Made by a program: the position numbers and the translations under genes. The notes under the pieces are model-generated. The model was not told the DNA's origin. It searched no databases and was given only the letters and a program-made list of their open reading frames with translations. From assembly GCA_964542965.1 (NCBI GenBank), contig CAZIVH010000017.1, forward strand, positions 1 through 20,735: a DNA stretch of 20,735 nt. Direction: 5' to 3'. Every line of letters begins with the position of its first letter. Within the stretch, counting starts at the first letter, position 1. Of this stretch, positions 14,711-20,735 are shown in pieces. The DNA is from CAJBLF01 sp964542965. Lineage in GTDB: Bacteria; Patescibacteriota; Gracilibacteria; Absconditabacterales; Absconditicoccaceae.

Positions 14711-16354
14711 ATGGCGAAAATACTCAATAGAATCAAGATAGACAAAATAGGCTACGGGTGAGTCGGACTTGCGAGAATGAGCGACGGCAAAAGGATATTG
14801 ATTAAATGAGGCGCTTTGCCCGGAAGTATCGTCGACCTCAGGATCGTAAAGCAAAGAAAGGATTATATAGAAGCGCATATCGCAAAAATCATAGAACTCG
14901 ATCCAAAGATTGTGGACGGAGAAATCTTCTGTCCGCATTTTTTCTCGATAACGGAAACCAAACAGAGCGACTTGCCTATCTGGAAAATTGGTTGCGGTGG
15001 TTGTAAACGGCAGATGCTAAGCTATGCAAACCAGTTGAAATTGAAAGAGGACATCGTCAATGACGCATTCACCAAGATCAAGAAAAAATTACCTGAATTG
15101 CAGGTTCTCTCTATCATCGGTTCTCCGCAAGAAAAATTTTACAGAAACAAGATAGAGTTCAGTTTCGGGAAATATATAACTAAATGACCCAAACAAACAG
15201 ATGGAATAGACAGATTGGATAGCATAGATCCTAACCCATCTAATCCATCTCAGAATCAATCTAATCCATCAGAGAACATAGTTCTCTCCAATCGGAGCTG
15301 CGGATTTCACAAGCAAGGAGAGTTCAGTAAGATTGTGGATATCGACAATTGCTCCCTGATCTCTGATAAAGCGAATGCTATCTACAATCATATCAAAGAG
15401 CTCTGCAGATCGTCAGGACTCCCCGCCTATGACCAAATGACGCATCAAGGATTCTTTAGGCATATCGTGATCAGACAAGGAACGAATACTGACCAATTTC
15501 TAGTAAACCTTGCCGTCGCCGACAACAACCTGAAGACGAAAAACGACAAACAACGGAATCGGCTCTTGGATATCCTCAAAACAGATGAGTTTTTGCAAAA
15601 CAACGTCAATACATTTGTCATCACCTATAACAATGGATTGGCTGATATCGTAAGATCCCAGGACTGCGAAACCAAGACCTGTCGATGAGCGTGATACATC
15701 CATGAAGTGCTTCAGTTCAAGACTAGCCACAAAAAAGAACAAATATCTCAGGTCTCACAAGATGAAAAAAGCGAAGAATCATCATTCATCGATGTTACCT
15801 TCAGAGTATCCCCATTTTCGTTTTTTCAGACGAATACGCTCTGAGCGCAGCAACTCTTCAGCCAAGCTATGAGTATGGTCGGCTATGTAGAATGAACGAT
15901 ATTGGATCTCTACTGCGGAACCGGAAGTATCGGAATAAGTTTCTTGAAATCGGGAAAATGAAATAAACTTGTCGGAATAGAGATCGTAGAGGACGCCATC
16001 ACTGACGCTCGACAGAATGCAAAGATCAATGGTATCGACGAAGAAGTCATCTTCCTGGCTGCACCAGCAGAGAAAGCGTTCTTGCAGAATCCCGAGATCA
16101 AAGAAAAACTAGATAATCTCGGTCTCGTGATTATCGATCCGCCAAGAGACGGGCTCCATCCAAATGTCGTCAAAACAATCTGCGATCTGAAAAAGGAATC
16201 AGATTTCAAATTATTGTATATTTCTTGCAATCCAGTCACTATGGTCAGGGATATTGAATTGTTGGTGCAATGAGGATTTACGATCAAAGAAATCCAACCC
16301 GTGGATATGTTTCCACAAACCCACCATATCGAATGCATAGGGGTTCTTTGATAA
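14711..16354 (+). CDS. 23S rRNA/tRNA uracil-5-methyltransferase, RlmD/TrmA family
   Basis: This 547-residue SAM-dependent enzyme methylates C5 of a uridine. A TRAM-like N-terminus (KIDKIGYGGVGLARMSDGKR) is followed by four Fe-S ligands, Cys74, Cys95, Cys98 (GCGGCKRQM) and Cys214 (VDIDNCSL). The methyltransferase core has ILDLYCGTGSIGISFL, VIIDPPRDGLHP, and the nucleophile Cys506 in ISCNPVTMVRDIELL, ending FPQTHHIECIGVLG. The cluster makes RlmD more likely than TrmA. Ten UGA-Gly codons occur; the last directly precedes the TAA. Cys98 to Cys214 spans 116 residues against 72 in E. coli RlmD. The excess corresponds to an insertion of about 40 residues (15178-15297) rich in Asn, Ser, Pro and Asp. 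It lies 15 bases after adk. Confidence 0.93.
15190..15297 (+). repeat. Repeat-derived in-frame insertion in the methyltransferase gene
   Basis: The insert contains ATCTAATCC twice (15238-15246 and 15259-15267) and AGACAGATTGGAT (15208-15220). The reverse complement of the first (GGATTAGAT, 13032-13040) and a 12-of-13 match to the second (13047-13059) lie in the rplQ-rplM spacer. It encodes low-complexity residues (DPNPSNPSQNQSNPSEN) and keeps the frame. Confidence 0.65.
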
Positions 16355-16364
16355 TCGTCATTAT

Positions 16365-16393
16365 TTGACAAAACAAGCTCAAAAGGGTATAAT
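16365..16393 (+). promoter_or_regulatory. Consensus sigma70 promoter
   Basis: TTGACA (16365-16370), a 17-base spacer and TATAAT (16388-16393) form a perfect consensus promoter, 32 bases before the ATG at 16426. It begins eleven bases after the methyltransferase stop. Confidence 0.88.
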
Positions 16394-16425
16394 CATAGGT
16401 GATCTTTATTTCTCTAGAAACATCC

Positions 16426-17130
16426 ATGGTAGAACTCCTCGAAAACAAAGAGTCATGGGATACTATCTCTTCTGAGCTTTCTGCGTTGAAAAAAGAGATT
16501 ATGTGAACCGCAAAAACAGGACAGGAGACACTCAAACAAGAAGAACCGGAATCCGTCAAAGAGATTCCTATAAATAAAGAGCATGCGGAACTTGCAAAGC
16601 ATTTTTTCATCTACATGACGGAGTTTTTGAACAAAAACATAACGGATATCGACAACATCAATGCAACCCGAAAAGATCTGAATAAAGATATCAAGACCTC
16701 CAACCAAGTAACCATGGATAACAAGATCGTGGCAAGATTCGCCGTTACCTCGTATTTTGAACAGGACAACGACAATGTCGTGCTCAAGAACTATTCCACT
16801 ATAGAAAACAACGAAAAAATCTATGAAACGGAAGCAAGCGTCCATACCACCACTTTTCAATGAGAACAGGCGTTGCTCTTTAAAACCAATGACAAAAAAT
16901 ACGATTTTGATATCATCCTTCACTATACCGGAGACATCTCTGTCGTACAAAAAGAGCACAAGAACAAGGAACTCAAATTGGAAAAAATGGACGATGTCAT
17001 CAAATTCGAGTCATTGCTCAAAGAGATTTTTCCTCCTGCATACTACGCATATCGCATACAAGCACGAGAAGAGGAAAAACAAAAAGACAACGATCCCGAG
17101 CTCAATAAGACCAAAAAGAAGAAAAAATAA
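16426..17130 (+). CDS. Unrecognised charged cytoplasmic protein
   Basis: This 234-residue protein has two UGA-Gly codons and no signal peptide or membrane helix. The N-terminal 45 residues are Glu/Lys-rich and probably helical (WDTISSELSALKKEI). The middle part alternates charged and aromatic residues (KIVARFAVTSYFEQDNDN, KKYDFDIILHYTGDISVV), suggesting an alpha/beta or beta-sheet domain. A second helix with EIFPPAYYAYRIQ precedes a highly charged tail ending TKKKKK, which could bind nucleic acid or acidic partners. No catalytic motif is recognisable. It has its own consensus promoter and terminator, so it is an independent unit and likely well expressed. I cannot assign a function. Confidence 0.72.
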
Positions 17131-17208
17131 ATATTGGTAATCTTCTATACCACTCTATTCCTTAGTCTATTTGCACTCCAAAACATACAAAGACCACAGC
17201 GTTTCTTT

Positions 17209-17231
17209 CGGGCCCAAGGCCCGTTTTTTTT
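17209..17231 (+). terminator. Strong intrinsic terminator
   Basis: CGGGCC (17209-17214), loop CAA, GGCCCG (17218-17223), then eight T. It isolates the 16426 gene from the promoter at 17256. Confidence 0.93.
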
Positions 17232-17255
17232 GTCATAAAAAAAGTCTTTAATAAT

Positions 17256-17283
17256 TTGACAAATATTTTTTTCTATATATAAT
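17256..17283 (+). promoter_or_regulatory. Consensus sigma70 promoter, possibly leaderless
   Basis: TTGACA (17256-17261), a 16-base spacer and TATAAT (17278-17283), both exact. The expected start of transcription (about 17290) coincides with the first ATG of the next gene. Confidence 0.85.
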
Positions 17284-17289
17284 CATATT

Positions 17290-17607
17290 ATGGAATTTTT
17301 TATATGAACTATGCTTATGAGCAAAAAAGACTATGTCCTCAAAGTCCTTTCTGTCATGCAAGACAGTCGGCCTATCGCACAATGATTGAGTTACTTGATA
17401 GAGAAAAATGCGTTTGACGAAACTATTCTAGACGTCCTGATCAAGATTTTGCAATACTCGCTCCAAAAAGTCACCAACGATAAAGAAAAACAAAAACTGG
17501 AACAAGCTCAGACTATCTTTGATAAACTCAAGGAATCCGAAAAGACACAACAGCAATTGGACGAGCAAGACATCAAAAAGCTCGATGAACTCATTAGCAC
17601 TCTTTAA
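17290..17607 (+). CDS. Small helical protein, function unknown
   Basis: This 105-residue, mostly helical, Lys/Glu/Gln-rich protein has two UGA-Gly codons. KKDYVLKVLSVMQDSRPIAQ and GLSYLIEKNAFDETILDVLI form two amphipathic helices. A likely coiled coil follows (DKEKQKLEQAQTIFDKLKES), then a final helix, DEQDIKKLDELISTL. No export signal or metal or catalytic motif is seen. The pattern resembles short helical proteins I recall from CPR genomes, but I know no role for them. The start is uncertain: ATG at 17290 sits at the predicted +1 (leaderless), while ATGs at 17311 and 17317 would give a short leader and remove 7 or 9 residues. The next gene starts 17 bases downstream, so both are probably one operon. 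Confidence 0.68.
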
Positions 17608-17624
17608 TTACCTATCATATTATC

Positions 17625-19178
17625 ATGTGAGAAACACCTACAAATTTTGAGAAAGTATTGGATGCCGACCAAAATGAAGGACTCCAGCTCCCTGAAGGAG
17701 AAAAGGCCTTTGAAAACAAATTCAAAGACAAAGCCAACAGACTGACGCTCGTCAATACGGCAGCAGAAAGCTTTGCCGGTTTGGATCAAAACACCAAGGA
17801 TGATATCAAAACAAAAGCCAAGACAGAGATTTCTTCACGGACAGCATTTCCTAATAAGGAGACCGACAAAGAAGCGTATGGGGCAAAGATCGCTGTACTC
17901 TATCTCTACACCACATTGGACAAAGGAACCACTAATGCAAGTATGGACGATGTCAAAGCTGTTTATGAAGAGCTCAAGACAGCTGAAGCCAACGAAAAAA
18001 AAGAAACTGCTGCAAAACTGGAAACTAGCAAACAAAATGCCATAGGAGCGCTGACTACAAAATTCGAAGAATATACCACATCAAAGGAATCTTACCGTGA
18101 AACGAGCCGGAAGACATTGACCGATGCAGAAAAATCATGAGAAGAGACCATCAATGCAGCTAAAACGATTGATGAAGTGACTGCAGCAAAAGATAATTCA
18201 TTGAAAGCTATGGATGATGTCCTCACGATAGACGAGGAGAAAACTGCCGAAATCACAAAATCAGTCAACGACAAAACAGCAGAGCAAGAAGAATCTACAA
18301 AAAACACTATCACCTATGTAGAACAAGACGGCAAGCGATGACACTATACTACCGAGCAAATGAAAGTACCTTCAACCAGCACTTTGAGAGGATGATCTTC
18401 ATACGATGCAGGATTGACATGAATGCCTATACAGCAATTCAACGAAGACGCAACGCTCACCGATTTTATGGAGGGGACAAAGGATATGCTTTCCGATAAG
18501 GCAACCTTTGAGTATATCACAAAGAATTACGCATCGCTTTCACAGAACGAAGATATCAACGAAACAATAAACAATGAGATAGTCGATGCACTCTCCATCG
18601 ACGCTAACCTCAAAGTTAATGATGACGCTCTCAATGGGGTAATGTTAGAGATCAATAAGGATACCTGAGCATATTATTTCGATATCCCTGTGAATAATCT
18701 CACGGCAAGAACCATGAAAAAATATCCGGACACCAAAAATATCCATGTGTACTTCAATGAAGACAAAGAGGCAAAAAACGTCATCATCAACGAAGGAGAA
18801 AACACATCAACAGATACAGAAAACATGTCTATCAATAGAGATGAGCAATCAGTCGAATGATCAGAAAGCAGCAGTGACCAATCAGTTAGCGTAAACAATA
18901 CCCCTGAATCTATCACTGACCTCTCACAACTTCCTAAAGACTTCTCTGCAATCAAAGACCTCTGAAGCCGGCAAAAAGACGGTGAAACATATATACTCTC
19001 ACCGAACAACATGCTCACGTATAATGATCGGCAAACAAGGCCTTCAGGCAGAAATCTTGATGATCTGGATCAAATATTTGATGTCAAATATTTAAATAAA
19101 AATTGAGATCTCTCAGAACCTATCACTGAGATACGCATATCGCCAAAAAAGAACAACGAAGGTATGACATCCAAATAA
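17625..19178 (+). CDS. Long acidic coiled-coil protein, function unknown
   Basis: This 517-residue protein begins MGETPTNFEKVLDADQNEGL; its second codon and eight others are UGA-Gly. No signal peptide, membrane helix or Cys-based motif is seen. Residues about 110-225 are Glu/Lys/Thr/Ala-rich and probably a long helix or coiled coil. A Gly/Ser-rich turn follows (LRGGSSYDAGLTGMPIQQ), then a mixed alpha/beta part with DTGAYYFDIPVNNLTARTM and IHVYFNEDKEAKNVIINEG. A Ser/Glu/Asn low-complexity linker (near SVEGSESSSDQSVSV) leads to a C-terminal part, GETYILSPNNMLTYNDRQ and ITEIRISPKKN. It lies 17 bases after the small helical gene and shares its promoter. A structural or surface-associated role is possible but not supported by a recognisable domain. 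Confidence 0.7.
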
Positions 19179-19192
19179 CACCATTATTTCCC

Positions 19193-19221
19193 TTAGCATT
19201 TTTTCATCAAAATCATATACT
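19193..19221 (+). promoter_or_regulatory. Possible murB promoter
   Basis: TTAGCA (19193-19198), a 17-base spacer and TATACT (19216-19221) lie 29 bases before the murB ATG. The -35 matches consensus at four of six positions. Confidence 0.45.
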
Positions 19222-19245
19222 AGGAGGACTTTAGTTCCTCCTTTT
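19222..19245 (+). terminator. AGGAGG/CCTCCT hairpin upstream of murB
   Basis: AGGAGGA (19222-19228) and TCCTCCT (19236-19242) form a 7-bp stem with a seven-base loop, followed by TTT. It can end the 17290-19178 operon. It contains the only perfect AGGAGG near a start codon in the window, paired to its own complement and 23 bases from the ATG, so it is not a normal ribosome-binding site. Confidence 0.5.
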
Positions 19246-19250
19246 GAACG

Positions 19251-20297
19251 ATGATAGACATCCAAAAGAACGTTTCCTTGAAACCATACAACACGTTCGC
19301 TGTCGATGTACAGACGGATTTTTTTGTAGAAGTGAAACATGAACAAGAGATATTTGATCTGATTTCCACGGATGTTTTCGCTACCCAACCACGCCTGATT
19401 CTCTGATGAGGAGCCAATATCCTCTTCACGAAAGACTATCAAGGATTGATAATCAAAAATTCATTGATAGGAAAAACGCTTGTCAAAGAAGAAGAGAATC
19501 TCGTCTACGTCAAAATATGAGCAGGAGAGAATCGGCATGAAACCATGATGCGGAGCCTCGAGCAATGATATGTCTGAGGAGAAAATCTTGTCTTGATTCC
19601 GGGCAATGTATGATCGGCTCCGGTAGGCAACATCGGTGCGTATGGCAAAGAAGCCAAAGACATCATCCACGAAGTGGAAGGTATAGTATTCGAGACCAAA
19701 GAGAAAAAAACACGGACAAATAGCGAATGTGAATTTGGCTATCGTGATAGCATCTTCAAGAACGCATTGAAAAACAAAGTCATCATTACTGCAGTCACCT
19801 TTGTCTTTGAAAAGCAATCTGCTAACTATGTACCCAATATCCAATACAACGACATCCAAAACCTAATCTGAGAAAGGAATATTGATCCGACAGAAATCAC
19901 CGCACTGCAAGTAGCAAATCTCATCATAGAGATCAGAGAGAAGAAACTTCCCGATCGGACCAAGATCGGCACCGCAGGAAGTTTTTTCAAGAATCCTGTC
20001 GTCAGCAAAGACCAATATGAAAGATTATTGATGAAACATGAAGGGCTCAAAGGCAACGAAGTCCATGATGCCACCCATAGCATAGCGTTCAAACTCTCTG
20101 CGGGGCAGTTGATCGAGCTCGCAGGATTCAAGGGCAAGACCATCGGCAATGTAGGTACCTATCAAAACCACGCGCTCATCATCGTCAACAACGGTGGTGC
20201 AAGCGGTCCAGAGATACGAGCATTCGCTCAAGCTATCCAAGCCAAAGTTCTCGAGCTCTTTGAGGTACAGCTGGAACCTGAAGTGATTATTATGTAA
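19251..20297 (+). CDS. murB: UDP-N-acetylenolpyruvoylglucosamine reductase (MurB)
   Basis: This 348-residue flavoenzyme reduces UDP-GlcNAc-enolpyruvate to UDP-MurNAc with NADPH, the second committed step of peptidoglycan precursor synthesis. The FAD domain shows SLKPYNTFAVDV, LILGGGANILFTKDYQGLII and IPGNVGSAPVGNIGAYGKE (family PGxVGgAPvqNIGAYG). CEFGYRDSIFK holds the substrate-contacting Tyr and the catalytic Arg. GSFFKNP holds the proton-donor Ser, and LEPEVIIM near the C-terminus the catalytic Glu. The Tyr-loop region and length fit type I (E. coli-like). Seven UGA-Gly codons occur, including two consecutive ones in LGGGAN. No other mur gene is adjacent. It indicates that the organism can make its own muropeptide precursor despite CPR-type genome reduction. 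Confidence 0.95.
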
Positions 20298-20332
20298 TAT
20301 CGTTAAAACACGAAATCATCATAAAAGAAAAA

Positions 20333-20357
20333 CCCTGCAGTGATGCAGGGCTATTTT
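20333..20357. terminator. Bidirectional terminator between murB and the pilin-like gene
   Basis: CCCTGCA (20333-20339), GTGA tetraloop, TGCAGGG (20344-20350). The plus strand follows with CTATTTTT. The minus strand has a T run and therefore ends the opposing gene well. The two genes converge here. Confidence 0.85.
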
Positions 20358-20373
20358 TGATGGGGAAAGTTGT

Positions 20374-20735
20374 TTAGTAGACGTAGATGTATCTAAGAAG
20401 ATCATCTGATTCTTTATATTCACAATTACCATTATTATTAGTGTTTGTATTTGTTTTCTTAATATCTGTACAAAGAACAATTCTTGTATAATCAGTACTT
20501 ACAGTAATAGAAGCAACTCAGGTACCATTAGAAGTTGCTACTCGGTTTGATCATCACGCTGTTTCTGTAGCTGCCATAAGTACAAAACCATTACCAGCTA
20601 TTCATCTTTTCTTGATAGGAATATATGCATATTGTCATGTTGTAGAAGTAGAAACGCCTTCAATTCCTGCATTCATTTTTCTCTTAGTATCTGGATCCTT
20701 AGGTACGCCATCCATTCCCGCAGAAAGTAATTCAT
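20374..20735 (-). CDS. Type IV pilin / pseudopilin-like protein (C-terminal part)
   Basis: The visible 120 codons run from the window edge to TAA at 20376-20374. The part with VPKDPDTKRK, then QYAYIPIKKRGIAGNGFVLM and AATETAGGSNRVA, follows the pattern of pilin C-domains: a Pro-Asp-Pro loop, a YxY beta strand, then a (Y/F)xLxAxxE strand. A Cys pair (VLCTDIK and NGNCEYK) could form the D-loop disulfide near the C-terminus. Five UGA-Gly codons occur, including an adjacent pair. The N-terminal prepilin signal and hydrophobic helix would lie beyond the right edge, so the call rests on the C-domain alone. Pili would fit the epibiotic lifestyle inferred for this lineage. Confidence 0.6.

Noticed and set aside
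15238..15267. Tandem ATCTAATCC copies as a CRISPR or minisatellite
   Set aside because: There are only two nine-base copies, twelve bases apart, inside a coding frame. No spacer regularity or cas gene is present.
19222..19228. AGGAGG as the murB ribosome-binding site
   Set aside because: It lies 23 bases from the ATG and is paired in a stem with CCTCCT, so it is too far away and occluded to serve directly.

Overview
The window is a bacterial scaffold that only makes sense when UGA is read as glycine (translation table 25). This points to the Absconditabacteria (SR1) / Gracilibacteria branch of the Candidate Phyla Radiation. In-frame UGA falls on invariant glycines of bL35, bL20, IF-1, uS11, adenylate kinase, RNAP alpha and MurB. 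A tRNA with a UCA anticodon and bacterial tRNA-Gly identity elements (G1-C72, C2-G71, G3-C70, U73, C35) lies at 6595-6668. Under the standard code most of these genes would look broken. I saw no rRNA, CRISPR array or insertion sequence.

Layout. 1-1149 (+): 3' part of a sulfatase/LtaS-like enzyme fused to a glycerophosphodiesterase. 1211-4674 (-): rubrerythrin, then a P2-type cation ATPase transcribed toward it from a TTGACA/TATAAT promoter. 4807-6518 (+): a three-gene unit of a thioredoxin-fold lipoprotein, an exported FN3-like protein and an FAD/NAD(P) oxidoreductase. 6595-7479: a tRNA cluster, Gly(UCA), Tyr, [100-N scaffold gap], Ala, Arg, Glu, with a small two-helix membrane protein inside it. 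7505-8617: infC-rpmI-rplT, a strong terminator, then tRNA-Leu(UAA). 8745-8910: a candidate structured RNA. 8974-14695: a small basic bS21-like protein, rplU, infA, rpmJ, rpsM, rpsK, rpsD, rpoA, rplQ, rplM, rpsI, terminator, adk. 14711-16354: an RlmD/TrmA-type rRNA uracil methyltransferase with an in-frame low-complexity insertion. 16426-19178: three unrecognised charged or helical proteins behind two near-consensus sigma70 promoters. 19251-20297: murB. From 20735 back to 20374 (-): the C-terminal part of a pilin-like protein.

The core is a compressed translation/transcription block that supplies ribosomal proteins, two initiation factors and RNAP alpha. It joins the tail of the alpha operon (infA to rplQ) to rplM-rpsI and places rplU in front of infA. 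The flanks hold envelope functions (peptidoglycan precursor synthesis, phosphodiester turnover, cation transport, pilus) and oxidative-stress or redox functions. Start codons mostly lack a Shine-Dalgarno sequence and sit in A/T-rich leaders. Several ribosomal spacers carry AT-rich inverted repeats, and one repeat family appears to have entered a coding sequence in frame.
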